DNA of 59,886 bases from Symploca sp. SIO1C2 (lineage in GTDB: Bacteria > Cyanobacteriota > Cyanobacteriia > Cyanobacteriales > Coleofasciculaceae). Below are positions 1-9,400 of the stretch, in pieces. The notes beneath the pieces were generated by a model. That model was given only the letters and a program-made list of their open reading frames with translations. It ran no database searches and was not told where the DNA came from. The first letter of the stretch is position 1; each line of letters starts with the position of its first letter. The position numbers and the translations under genes were made by a program. Location of the stretch: assembly GCA_010672925.1 (NCBI GenBank), contig JAAHFP010000038.1, forward strand, positions 1 through 59,886. Reading direction: 5' to 3'.

Positions 1-633
1 CCCAGGTAAAAGAGTAGGGGGAGCTGCCAAATGTACTTCCGCACCAGTAGCAGTTAGACTCCAGATATTGGAACGAGCCACCCGTGAATGTAAGATATCC
101 CCAACAATAGCAATTTTTTTATCAGCCAGGAGGTTAATGCAGGGATTGTCAAAGTCGAACAAAGAGCAGATAGTAAATAAATCTAACAATCCTTGGGAAG
201 GATGCTCATGTTGACCATCTCCAGCATTGAGAATACTCAACTTCACCCCTAATCGATCCATTTCCGAGGCAATCAGTTGAGGTACTCCTGCTTCCCGATG
301 GCGAATTACCATCATATCTGCACCCATTGCCAAATAAGTCTTCGCTGTATCGAGAATGGTTTCTCCCTTGCTGAGGGAAGATATTCCTGGTGAAAAGTTA
401 AGGGTATCAGCACTAAGGCGCTTTGCTGCTAGTTCAAAGCTACTACGAGTACGGGTAGAAGGTTCAAAAAACAAATTGGCTACCACATTACCTTGCAGGG
501 TTGGTACTTTTTTCGTCCTACGAGACAGTACCTCCCGAAAGCTGGCAGCAGTTTGTAATACCATATCGTATTCCGCTGGCTCAAAATCAGCTAAAGAAAG
601 GATATGATTGCGATTCCAATTGTTATTAGTCAT
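1..633 (-). CDS. pyrB: Aspartate carbamoyltransferase catalytic subunit, 3' end cut by window edge
   Basis: Joins carbamoyl phosphate to aspartate, the first committed step of de novo pyrimidine synthesis, in the cytoplasm. The reading frame starts at the ATG whose complement is at 631-633, runs off the left edge and so gives about 211 N-terminal residues. It contains the carbamoyl-phosphate binding motif [12 protein letters not shown] near residues 50-62, and further on [17 protein letters not shown], the ATCase hinge region. The C-terminal aspartate-binding part lies outside the window. The stretch upstream of the start is a 7-bp repeat tract and the next gene is divergent. The family call is secure from the motifs. 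Confidence 0.93.
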   Translation of the reverse strand, partial: MTNNNWNRNHILSLADFEPAEYDMVLQTAASFREVLSRRTKKVPTLQGNVVANLFFEPSTRTRSSFELAAKRLSADTLNFSPGISSLSKGETILDTAKTYLAMGADMMVIRHREAGVPQLIASEMDRLGVKLSILNAGDGQHEHPSQGLLDLFTICSLFDFDNPCINLLADKKIAIVGDILHSRVARSNIWSLTATGAEVHLAAPPTLLPG

Positions 634-637
634 AAAG

Positions 638-720
638 GCAGGAGGCAGAAGGCAGAAGGCATCAAGGCATCAAGGCAGAAGTTCCCTGTTTTCTACTTAC
701 GAGTTAGAAGGCAAAAGGCA
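638..720. repeat. Imperfect 7-bp tandem repeat (AGGCAGA type)
   Basis: Degenerate copies of a 7-base unit related to AGGCAGA and AGGCATC lie between pyrB and the divergent lipoprotein gene. It is the same kind of heptanucleotide repeat as the tract at 1757-1955, in the opposite orientation. Short tandem repeats of this length are a known feature of filamentous cyanobacterial intergenic DNA. Confidence 0.6.
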
Positions 721-805
721 ACTGTCAACCGTTAACCGTCAACCAGCAGCTTTCCAGTTCTATACTATAGGTCTTATAGACTGCAATAGCTTTATTCAAG
801 TTCAT

Positions 806-1393
806 ATGTACGGTATCAGACAATATCTCATTCCTCTGTTAGTTGGCGTGATGCTTGCTAGTTGTGGTGGTGATGCTCCAACTACTGATAATAGCAACAA
901 TCAATCTGGATCACCTTCTACACCTGTAACTGAGAGTCCAGGAGGCTCTTCGGATACCAAGGATACCACCACCACTCCTGATAAAACTCAGACACCTAAT
1001 CCTGAGGGCGACAAAGCAGCTGATACTGGTACTGATAAAAACAGTATCACCCTAGATATTTATCAAGTTGATTCTCAGTGCGAGAAGCTAGTACCCAATA
1101 AAGTAGCTGTCTCTACTGAGAATTCTGTAAATGCTGCCGTCGGCAAAGTTTTGGATCAAGTTTCCGACCGTGACTTAGAATTAGCTGGATATCGCGTCGA
1201 TGTCGATACTGGTAGTGCTATGGCTACTGTCGATTTGCGGCTGTCCCCTGATTCTCGAAGGCGTTTTCTTTCTTTGTCTACTTGCGAACAATTAGCTCTG
1301 TTCGGCAGTTTGCGTAAAACCCTGACTGATAATTCACAATTTAATATTAGTGATGTCCGCTTCACTGAGCAAGGGCAAGAAATTGAGTTTTGA
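806..1393 (+). CDS. GerMN-domain lipoprotein
   Basis: Predicted secreted lipoprotein of 195 residues. The ATG at 806 is preferred over upstream in-frame starts because it is followed directly by a signal peptide (MYGIRQYLIPLLVGVMLASC) whose lipobox LASC places the lipidated Cys at about residue 20. A low-complexity Thr/Ser/Pro/Asp linker follows (about 22-75), then a folded domain with the look of GerMN (sporulation/germination GerM type), with a conserved VNAAVGKVLDQV helix and an ISDVRFTEQG end. In cyanobacteria such proteins are envelope-associated and of unclear role. The function is not inferable here beyond localisation. Confidence 0.75.
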   Translation: MYGIRQYLIPLLVGVMLASCGGDAPTTDNSNNQSGSPSTPVTESPGGSSDTKDTTTTPDKTQTPNPEGDKAADTGTDKNSITLDIYQVDSQCEKLVPNKVAVSTENSVNAAVGKVLDQVSDRDLELAGYRVDVDTGSAMATVDLRLSPDSRRRFLSLSTCEQLALFGSLRKTLTDNSQFNISDVRFTEQGQEIEF

Positions 1394-1548
1394 TTTTTTC
1401 CTCACTGGTCAACTCTCTCAACTATTGCCGCACAGCGAAAATAACCCACCAGTTAAAAAATGTTAAAAGTTAGCTTACTATACAGCTCTTTTTCCCTAAG
1501 AGCCTTCTGATTTGAAAGAGACGCGAATACGCGGGAAAGCAGGGACGG

Positions 1549-1696
1549 GAGTGAGCGAAAAAAAGGGTGGGGAGCGGAGGGGCAGAGGGGCAGAGGGGCG
1601 GAGGAGCAGAGGAGCAGAGGAGCAGAGGAGCAGAGGAAGAACTGATAATTTTTGGAGACAAAGCTCAAGAAATCCCACCCAAAATTTCGTTCACCC
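1549..1696. mobile_element. Non-autonomous TIR element, copy 1 (9-bp target duplication)
   Basis: The left end reads GAGTGAGCG then seven A and GGGTGGG. The right end (1674-1696) reads CCCACCC, AAAATTTCG, TTCACCC, which is the inverted partner. Flanking 9-mers are CAGGGACGG (1540-1548) and CGGGGACGG (1697-1705), a target duplication with one mismatch. The core (about 1573-1635) is an 8-bp purine tandem repeat of AGGAGCAG type. The element has no coding capacity. Related copies are at 23359-23763 and 35704-35789. The subterminal sequence (ACAAAGCTCAAGAAATCC) is shared with the 23-kb copy. Confidence 0.8.
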
Positions 1697-1756
1697 CGGG
1701 GACGGGGAGAGATGAATTTTCATGTATAGTGGTGAAAAAATTTTTTCATTGAGACT

Positions 1757-1955
1757 GTCTCCTGCCTCCTGCCTTCTGCCTCCTACCTCCTGCCTTCTGC
1801 CTTCTGCCTTCTGCCTCCTGCCTCCTGCCTCCTGCCTCCTGCCTTCTGTCTCCTACCTCCTGCCTTCTGCCTCCTGCCTTCCGCCTTCTGCCTCCTACCT
1901 CCTGCCTCCTGCCTTCTGCCTTCTGCCTTCTGCCTTCTGCTCCCTGCCTCCTGTC
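1757..1955. repeat. 7-bp tandem repeat tract (CTGCCTC/CTGCCTT)
   Basis: About 200 bases of a 7-base unit alternating between CTGCCTC, CTGCCTT and CTACCTC, ending just before the stop of the ATPase gene. Open frames on both strands across it are a by-product of a 7-bp unit lacking stop codons and are not genes. Length is probably variable between strains. Confidence 0.9.
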
Positions 1956-1960
1956 TTCTT

Positions 1961-3346
1961 TCACTCTAAGGAAGTTGGTGTATAAAATAAATTTTGCTCT
2001 CCCTTTTTAGTAAAAAAGCGTCGATACAATTCACAACTCACAATCGCTCGATCGCCTGAGAGTGTAATCAATCCCATACTACTTAACTTGTAGCTGAGAC
2101 TTGGATCTAAAGCAACAGTTTCAGCTGCATTGAGCACCGTATCAAAAGCTTTAACTAACTCAGGCTGCTTCTCCAGGATTGCCCAATGACGTTGTAGGTG
2201 ATTACGATAAATTCCTGTGGCAGTGGGAGCAGTGTCTAGCAGCTGCGATAGAGTTATCTCCCCTTTACTCAGATGGTAGAGTGCTAAATGGATCATGGCA
2301 GGATGCCCCCCAACCATTGCCATTAATTTTCCAATTTCTTGCCCATCTCCCCAGTTAAGTCCATAGCATTTTGCCAACTGCTGCACTTCTTCTTGGGTAA
2401 AACTTTCTAAGTGAATCGGTAATCCCACATTGAAAGGAGATTGATTAAGTTCGAGAGGAACATAAATTTCCGTCGAGTGAACCACAAGTATACGAAGCTT
2501 TTGCCAGATAGGTAGTCTTTTCGATTCTTCGTACCAGGAACGTAAAAGAGGTAAAAAATCCTTCGCTACTTGGGGATGCTCAATAATCTGGTTCACTTCG
2601 TCCAATGCTAAGACAAGGGGAGCATTAATTGACTCTAATAAATAGTCTTGAAAGTAGAGGGTACAACTAATTTTATTTCCGAGGTCTTCATCCCAATACT
2701 CGTCTAACATCAGTTTACGCTGAAGTTGGTGAGCAATATTAGCACATAGCCAGCGCAAAAATTTATTCGAGTCGCTCAAAATTGCCTGATCGACTTGTTG
2801 TAGGTTTAAGCTGATGGTGTGGTAACCCAGGTTATTGGCATAGTCAAGAACTCTCAGCAGTAGGGAGGTTTTACCCATTTCTCTGGGGGCTTTAATCCTA
2901 ATAAGCGCTCCGGGTTTTTTGATTTCTCGGCAAATTTGTTCCTCACAGGAGGAACGCTTTAGGTAAAAAGGAGAGTCCAGAGGAACTGCTCCACTGGGGT
3001 AGCAAGGTGAGATCTCTTGATTAATTTTGGCAGAACTTTCCGCAGGTTCTTGCTTAACAGGTTTTGTCTCTGGGGTTGCTTGGGTTGTAACATAAGACTC
3101 TAGCAGTAACCGACAATTTTTCTTGGTTACCCGCTTACCAACTACTTCGGAGAGTCGCTCCAACAATTCTGGAGCAACTACATTGGTAAAATAGCCGGGA
3201 CTATAACCTGCTTCGATCGCAATTTGGCTATAAGTTCTATACTGCCAAATACCACGTAAAATAATAATTTCTGCCGAATTAAGGGGATGATTTCGGCACT
3301 CAATTAGCTGATAATCAATGGTCTCCAGCAGATAATCGAGGTTCAT
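1961..3346 (-). CDS. AAA-like ATPase with vMAP-type N-terminal HTH domain
   Basis: 461 residues. The first 85 or so residues form a small helical/HTH region ([27 protein letters not shown]) like the N-terminal domain of vWA-MoxR-associated proteins in cyanobacteria. After a linker (about 90-125) comes an AAA-like P-loop module: a degenerate Walker A ([14 protein letters not shown]), a Walker B ([11 protein letters not shown]) and a [14 protein letters not shown] sensor-like segment. These proteins are thought to act as regulatory or conflict-system ATPases. No recognised effector or partner gene adjoins it. The 3' end abuts the heptad repeat tract. The family assignment is firm and the role is open. 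Confidence 0.75.
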   Translation of the reverse strand: MNLDYLLETIDYQLIECRNHPLNSAEIIILRGIWQYRTYSQIAIEAGYSPGYFTNVVAPELLERLSEVVGKRVTKKNCRLLLESYVTTQATPETKPVKQEPAESSAKINQEISPCYPSGAVPLDSPFYLKRSSCEEQICREIKKPGALIRIKAPREMGKTSLLLRVLDYANNLGYHTISLNLQQVDQAILSDSNKFLRWLCANIAHQLQRKLMLDEYWDEDLGNKISCTLYFQDYLLESINAPLVLALDEVNQIIEHPQVAKDFLPLLRSWYEESKRLPIWQKLRILVVHSTEIYVPLELNQSPFNVGLPIHLESFTQEEVQQLAKCYGLNWGDGQEIGKLMAMVGGHPAMIHLALYHLSKGEITLSQLLDTAPTATGIYRNHLQRHWAILEKQPELVKAFDTVLNAAETVALDPSLSYKLSSMGLITLSGDRAIVSCELYRRFFTKKGEQNLFYTPTSLE

Positions 3347-3625
3347 AGAGATTAAGTTATTCAGACAGAATTAATTTAACATTTGGTAAAGGTAGGAAAA
3401 AAGCAAACCCTCTTTTCTAACCCCAAAGAGGGAAGGCAAAAGGCAACGTAAATATATATGTAACGGTATTGTTAAGATTTAATACAAACTAGATCGAACT
3501 TAGGTATAAAGGGGTGGATTTTGCCTTGAAAGTAGGCAACAGGGAATAAGAGACTTTCATCGCCTCGTGGTAAAAATTTTTTTTCATCAGGACTACCTTG
3601 AAACCTTCAGATACTAGTAGGAGCT
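3347..3625. other. Intergenic region with a short hairpin
   Basis: No gene seen. It contains a short inverted repeat CCCTCTTT...AAAGAGGG around 3408-3432, a common small cyanobacterial palindrome that could act as a weak terminator or be a dispersed repeat. The rest is AT-rich and unremarkable. Confidence 0.4.
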
Positions 3626-4621
3626 TTAACTTTTAGCCACAGCTTCAGGAGCAATCTTTCCACTTTGCAAGCGTTCCAAATCCTTCATCACCATTTTCTC
3701 AATCAGAGTCTCGAAGCTGACTTGGGGTTTCCAGCCAAGATTTCTATTCGCTTTAGTTGTATTAGCCACTAACTGAAAATGTTCATCTGCTCGCAAGAAT
3801 TGGGGATTAATCACTACATACTTAGTCCAATCTAATCCTACACAATCAAAAGCTGCTGCCACTAGTTCTTGAACACTATGCAACTGACCAGTACCAATAA
3901 CATAATCTTCTGGTTCTGGAGTTTGCAACATCCGCCACATCATTTCTACATAATCACCAGCATAGCCCCAATCTCTTTTAGCCTCTAGATTACCCATTTC
4001 CAAGGTTTCTCTCAATCCCAATTTAATTGCTGCTGCTCCTAAAGAAACTTTCCTTGTTACAAAATTAGGAGGACGTCGGGATGATTCATGGTTGTACAAA
4101 ATGCCACTACAGGCAAATAAATTATAGTGTTGCCGATGATGAACCATTGTCCAATGAGCATGTAACTTGGCTGCGGCATAGGGATTCATCGGACGAAAGG
4201 GTGTTTCTTCATCTTGAGGTGAACTCCTCACTTGCCCAAACATCTCTGAAGTACTTGCTTGATAAAACCGCGTATCAAGACCTACCTTTCGCACAGCTGC
4301 TAGTAGTCGTGTTGCTGTACCTGTAATTAAATCGAGAGTACCGAGAGGATCATTCCAGGAATCTGGAACAAAACTGGGGGCTGCTAGATTATAAATCTCT
4401 TGGGGCTGTAACTGCTCTACTATTTTAAGTAAACCTATAGGATCAGTTAAATCAACGGTACGGACTGGAATTTGGCTAGCGAGTGCTCCTAGTTTAGCGA
4501 TACTTTCACTCCGCTGCGGTGGTAGCAGCCCAATAACAGAGTAACCTTTCTCTAAGAGTAAGCGACTAAGATAATAGCCGTCTTGACCAGTTATACCCGT
4601 AATCAGAGCTGTTTTCGCCAT
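3626..4621 (-). CDS. gmd: GDP-mannose 4,6-dehydratase family protein
   Basis: 331 residues, an extended-SDR enzyme expected to convert GDP-mannose to GDP-4-keto-6-deoxymannose for fucose or rhamnose-type sugar precursors in the cytoplasm. The N-terminal Rossmann motif is TGITGQDGYYL (about 8-18). The active-site segment is STSEMFGQV followed by NPYAAAKLHAHW with the Tyr-xxx-Lys pair near residues 148-152. RDWGYAGDYVEMMW is a typical GMD C-terminal signature. It is slightly shorter than many GMDs (about 345-370). No fucose synthase follows in the window, so the final sugar is unknown. A related NDP-sugar dehydratase cannot be excluded. Confidence 0.88.
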   Translation of the reverse strand: MAKTALITGITGQDGYYLSRLLLEKGYSVIGLLPPQRSESIAKLGALASQIPVRTVDLTDPIGLLKIVEQLQPQEIYNLAAPSFVPDSWNDPLGTLDLITGTATRLLAAVRKVGLDTRFYQASTSEMFGQVRSSPQDEETPFRPMNPYAAAKLHAHWTMVHHRQHYNLFACSGILYNHESSRRPPNFVTRKVSLGAAAIKLGLRETLEMGNLEAKRDWGYAGDYVEMMWRMLQTPEPEDYVIGTGQLHSVQELVAAAFDCVGLDWTKYVVINPQFLRADEHFQLVANTTKANRNLGWKPQVSFETLIEKMVMKDLERLQSGKIAPEAVAKS

Positions 4622-4734
4622 CAGTGACTCTATCTGTTGATTAGCCTTATTGTTTGATGTTTTTAGACATCTCCAATAATTACCCTAGAACCCCCATGCT
4701 ACCATGCAAAAATCTGAGTTTTGGAGATGTATCT

Positions 4735-5163
4735 TTATGAAAATCCAATGATGCTACAAATCAACAAGCAATTTCTGCCATCTTGACAGCGTTGATAAAC
4801 AACTTTGTCACTCAGGCGTCTGAGCAAAAACCAACCATATCCTCCTTCACAGAGGGTTCCTGGTTCTGGTTCTTCTACTGTATTTGGGTCGAAAGGTTTT
4901 CCCTGATCCCAGATTCTAATCTCTATAAGATTGTCATAAATTGCCAACTCGATTTCAATAGTTGTTTCTGATGGTAATTCTTGATGGGCATGGCGAACCG
5001 CGTTGGAAAATCCTTCAGCCAGAGCTAAATTGAGGCGATAGAATTGTTGTTCCCGGTTACACATCTGGGGAGTATTCTGGGAGTAGAATTCCTCAAACCA
5101 CTTTTGTACCGGGGCTTGCAGAGCTAAATCACTTTTGACTTTGAGACGACCAAGTTTTAACAT
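4735..5163 (-). CDS. Anti-sigma-factor-type ATPase (RsbW/SpoIIAB-like HATPase_c_2)
   Basis: 142 residues. A single GHKL ATP-binding domain. The N box is ALAEGFSNAVRHAHQE (about 50-65). The G1 region is WDQGKPFDP and the G2-like region is EGGYGWFLLRRLSD. There are no sensor or dimerisation modules, which fits serine-kinase anti-sigma factors or partner-switch regulators rather than two-component kinases. No anti-sigma antagonist or sigma gene is adjacent, so the partner is unknown. Confidence 0.8.
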   Translation of the reverse strand: MLKLGRLKVKSDLALQAPVQKWFEEFYSQNTPQMCNREQQFYRLNLALAEGFSNAVRHAHQELPSETTIEIELAIYDNLIEIRIWDQGKPFDPNTVEEPEPGTLCEGGYGWFLLRRLSDKVVYQRCQDGRNCLLICSIIGFS

Positions 5164-5395
5164 ATTTGGGGCTCGACCCTCTGCTGACCTTAGCTTACAT
5201 CAACTCCACCAAATTTAAGCATCTGACCAGGGATTGAGTTGTTGGTTATTGGTTAAAAGGATTCAAGTTTTTCCCAAAGGGTAAAGATCTTCCCAACGAA
5301 GTAAGTATGATTACGTAGCTTGTCAGCAAAAAAGCTCATAACCTTGTCGGAACTGCTATAGTAAGTACTTGGAAGCTCTAGGACAACCAGTGATT

Positions 5396-5617
5396 ATGGC
5401 AGGTAAAATCAAGAAAGGCTCTATGGTTCACGCTAACCGGGAAAAGCTGGAAAATAGTCTAGAGGCTAAAGCAAGTGACCCACGGTTTCCTTCCTATATC
5501 TTTGAAACTAAGGGGGAAGTCATGGATACTAGAGGGGACTACGCACTAGTCAAGTTTGGTCAAGTACCTACCCCCAATATTTGGTTACGTATCGAGCAAC
5601 TAGAGATTGCTAACTGA
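5396..5617 (+). CDS. ndhO: NAD(P)H-quinone oxidoreductase subunit O
   Basis: 73 residues. A small peripheral subunit of the cyanobacterial NDH-1 complex on the thylakoid membrane, involved in cyclic electron flow and respiration. The sequence follows the family closely: [25 protein letters not shown], a [18 protein letters not shown] core and IWLRIEQLE. The ATG at 5396 ([10 protein letters not shown]) is chosen over the upstream TTG at 5369 because NdhO homologues start within a few residues of KIKKG. It is monocistronic here and confirms the cyanobacterial origin. Confidence 0.92.
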   Translation: MAGKIKKGSMVHANREKLENSLEAKASDPRFPSYIFETKGEVMDTRGDYALVKFGQVPTPNIWLRIEQLEIAN

Positions 5618-5752
5618 AGGTGTTAGGTCTTAGGTGGTAGGTGGTAGGTGTGAGGAAACAGGAATAGGTTCTACTTCTATAACCTGGCCTGATTCAGGTG
5701 AGCTCCCGGCTGTACAAACCAGACTCCTCCAGGACAAACATAATCTGGTGCG

Positions 5753-6037
5753 ATGTTCAAATCCATTGATATTTGGAAAAGAATAGACAACGAAACAGCT
5801 ATTCGCTACCGATGCTTTCAACGTCTAACGGATGGGCAATTTTGTGTACAAAGCGCTGATTACTACCATTTTCCTCTGGAAGATACTCAAGTTAAGGCTT
5901 TAGACAGACAATTTTTAGAACTTTTTATTGAAGAATCCCCAGATCAGCGATCATCACCCTACCCTACACTAGAAGAAGCGATCGCAATGTATGAGTTGGA
6001 ATTTGCTGATGAGTCAACTATTCTAGTCTCAGTATAA
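5753..6037 (+). CDS. Conserved small hypothetical protein
   Basis: 94 residues, soluble, acidic, no signal peptide or TM segment. It has an aromatic-rich N-terminal half (IWKRIDNETAIRYRCFQRL, SADYYHFP) and a C-terminal helix PYPTLEEAIAMYELEF, a pattern seen in small cyanobacterial proteins of unknown function. Its stop codon TAA (6035-6037) forms part of the 6-bp duplication at the edge of the inverted-repeat element that follows, so that element inserted exactly at the 3' end of the gene. Confidence 0.65.
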   Translation: MFKSIDIWKRIDNETAIRYRCFQRLTDGQFCVQSADYYHFPLEDTQVKALDRQFLELFIEESPDQRSSPYPTLEEAIAMYELEFADESTILVSV

Positions 6038-6040
6038 TGA

Positions 6041-6339
6041 CTCACCGTTCGCTCATTTTTCAAATGAGCTGCTCGATAAATCGAGCCAAACGCTTTATGT
6101 ACAAGGCTTTTAGCAATTTGAGAGGGGGAAAGGGACAAATTTACCCTGATTGGGCTACCGACGAAGTTATCAGAGGCTGGAGGATCTTGGCTAGCGATTA
6201 GCTTCGCTAGTGCCGTAGGCAATCGCTTCTCTCAATTTCTAGAAAACTCACATCTCTCTAGATCTTTTCAAACCTTTATAACATAAGTGTTTTGCTACAA
6301 TAATTCTGAATAGACAAAGAAAATTGAGCGAACGGTGAG
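6041..6339. mobile_element. Inverted-repeat element (~300 bp) with 6-bp flanking duplication
   Basis: Perfect 15-bp inverted ends: CTCACCGTTCGCTCA at 6041-6055 and its complement at 6325-6339, with weaker similarity continuing inwards. TAATGA flanks both sides (6035-6040 and 6340-6345). There is no convincing gene inside; a minus-strand open frame at 5959-6222 crosses the boundary and is rejected. It has the structure of a MITE or a deleted insertion sequence. Confidence 0.7.
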
Positions 6340-6486
6340 TAATGAATTCTCACTTCGAGGATATATCATACCGAATCCGGTTAAAAAAGTTATTCTTTCG
6401 CCCCATAAATCCCCGAATTTTTGGGGAGGCATGAATTATTTTTCTTCTTATCTGATAACCGGATTTAGTATTGTAATCGATTCAGC
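6340..6486. other. Spacer between TIR element and NRPS-C 3' end
   Basis: Contains a short near-palindrome around 6370-6470 (CCGAATCCGGTTA... and ...TAACCGGATT), typical of small dispersed cyanobacterial repeats. It could fold as a hairpin downstream of NRPS-C. No gene seen. Confidence 0.35.
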
Positions 6487-9400
6487 TTAACAAGCGTGCC
6501 ATTGATTCAGATAGGTTTCGAGCTGTTGAGCTAGAGCCTGAACATAGGACGAGTGAAGCATTGTATAGTGGTCACCAGGGATAGTATAAGTTTCCAAATC
6601 CCCTGTGCTTAGAGAACTCCAGCCTCGATCTTCTGCGGTCGAACCAGCACAAAACAGGGCAACCTTACCAGAATAAGGTTGGGGTTGATACTTAGCGATC
6701 GCTACTCGGTTAGCTTGGAACACCTGGAACAAATGATGCATCTGTTCTATATCCACTTCTGGGGGTAAGAGATTCAAACGTTTGGCAGCTTTGAAAACTT
6801 GCTGTAATTGCTCTTCAGGCTGAAGTTGCTCTAAATTGAGTTGTTTTAGGGGTAGTTCGGTTCCAAATAAACCCCCCAAATCTGCTGCCAGAGAGTTGGC
6901 TAAAGAAGCTTCATCTGTTATAGATTCGGACTTGCTGGGTGCATAGCTATCGATTAAAGCCAGCAGCGCCACCTCTTGCCCAGCAGCTTGCAATTGTTGT
7001 GCCATTTCCCAAGCAATGACACCTCCCATAGACCAACCAGCTAAATAATAGAGACCATTGGGCTGAATTTCTTGCAAGGTTTGAACGTAGGTAGCCGCCA
7101 TATCCTCGATTTTGGTTAAGGGTTGTTGCTCACCATATAATCCGACAGATTGCAAGCCATAGGACGGTTGATTCTTTCCTAGATGTTGGGCTAATTCTGC
7201 ATAACAGAGGACGTTGCCCCCAATAGGATGTACACAGAATAAGGGTGGCAATTCTCCTGTAGTTTGAATCGGAACTAAGGGAGAAGAGAAACGAAGACTA
7301 CTCTTCGAGTTGAGCAGAGTAGCTTGGCTTTCAATCGTTGGTTCAGTAAACAGCGTGGTTAAGGGTAAATGAATACCCAACTGCTTCTCAATTCGAGCCA
7401 TTAAGCGGACTGCCAACAAGGAATGACCCCCCAAGTCAAAGAAATTATCTCGTACTCCCAGGGTAGGGATATTGAGAACTTCTGACCAAATTTGGCATAG
7501 TTGCAATTCTACTGGATTACGAGGAGGGATAAAGTTAGTATCTGGGGAAAAATAATCAGCATCTGGTGCGGGTAGGGCACGACGGTCAAGTTTACCATTG
7601 GGAGTTAGAGGTATTTTATCTAACAAGACAAAAGCAGCAGGAACCATGTAGTCGGGAAGTTTGGTTTTGAGGAAACTGCGCAAATCAGTTATCGTAAGTT
7701 CTTCTTTGGTAATAAGATAGGCAACAATGCGTTTTCCTCCGGTCGAGTCTTCCCTACTAATAACCACAGCTGAGCTCACTTTTGGGTGTTGAGCAAGGGT
7801 AGCTTCGATTTCTCCAAGTTCGATGCGGAAGCCTCGGATTTTGACTTGGTTGTCAATGCGTTCGATAAATTCGATGTTGCCATCCGGAAGATAGCGTGCT
7901 TTATCTCCAGTCTTATACAAACGAGCTTCTTTTACATTCTGAATTTTGAATTTTGAATTGAAAAAGGGGTTGGGAATAAACTTGGCTTGAGTTAATTCGG
8001 GACGGTTGAGATAGCCTCGCGCTAACCCTGCACCACCAATATGGAGTTCCCCTGGAATACCAATCGGGACAGGTTGAAGATATTGGTCTAGGATATAAGT
8101 TTGGGTATGAGCGATCGCTCTCCCGATTGTAGGTCGAGTACCAGTCTTGTTTACAGCAGAAACTGTGGTATCTCCCGTGCACTCGGTAGGTCCGTAAACA
8201 TTATAAAAGTGACGATTTTTATTCTGTTTCAAAGCAGTCCAAGTTAATTCATCAATCGCTTCTCCTCCTACCAATACATACTTAGGAGCAGTATCAGTAG
8301 TTAGAAATCCTTCTGCCACAAGCTGTCTAAGTTGGGATGGAGTGCAATCAAATACATCAATTTGGCAATCCTGTAGGTAGGATAACAAGCACCTTGAATC
8401 CAACCTAATTGTTTCTGGAATTATATATAGGGTACGACCATACAGAAGTTGTACAAATTGTTTGACTGAGGTATCAAAAAATAAAGACCCGTTTAAACTA
8501 ACTCTAAATCGAGGCTCCCCACCTGTGGCAGCGATGGTGGATTCTATTCCCTGAGCCAGATTCAAGACAGAGTGGTGTTGGATCGCCACTCCTTTTGGCT
8601 TGCCTGTCGAGCCTGAGGTGTAGATAACATAAGCTAAATTATTAGCTGTTACCAAACTCGGCAGATTTTCTTGACTCTGTTCAGCGATTTCCTCCCAGGC
8701 AGCATCAAGACAGGTGACTTGTACCTTTTCTTGCAGTAATTTGGCTACTCCCTTTTTGGCTGTTAACAATACCAAAAGCCCAGCATCTTCAATTATATCG
8801 GCTATCCGCTTGGTAGGAGAATTTGGGTCTAAGGGTAAATAAGCTCCACCTGCTTTGAGAATAGCGAATAAGGCAATTATCATTTCCAGGGAACGTTCCA
8901 GACAGATTCCAACTAGCACTTCCGGTTCTACTCCCAAGCTTTGCAAGTACCGCGCTAATTGATTTGCCCGCTGGTTCAACTCCTGATAGGTGAGTTGTTT
9001 ATCCTCAAAAACGACTGCAATCGCATTAGGAGTGCGTTCTACCTGTTCCTCAAATAACTGATGGATGCACTTATCCTGGGGATAAGTTGTTTGGGTATCG
9101 TTCCACTCTACTAATAACTGATGAAGTTCTGAGTTTGTCAATAACGGTAGTTCGCCAACTTGCACTTGGGTATTAGTAATAATTGCTTCAAGCAAGGTCT
9201 TAAAATGCCCTGTAGCTCGACGAATAGTTGCTGGCTTAAACAAATCCCGATTATATTCCCAATAACCGATTAATCCTGCTTCCTTCTCCTCCATAAACAA
9301 AGTTAAATCAAACTTGGCCTTCGCGCTTGCTATCTGCAACCAATTAAAACTTATCCCTGGTAACTCCAGAGGTGCCATCGGTGCATTTTGCAGGGCGAAC

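Noticed and set aside
608-805. N-terminal extension of the GerMN protein
   Set aside because: It translates repeat DNA; the signal peptide and lipobox start at the ATG at 806.
1722-1985. Open frames in the 7-bp repeat tract
   Set aside because: Low-complexity translation of a heptanucleotide repeat, open on both strands, no start signal or domain.
7913-8182. Short minus-strand frame within NRPS-C
   Set aside because: An out-of-frame shadow of the A2 domain, with no independent start signal or family match.
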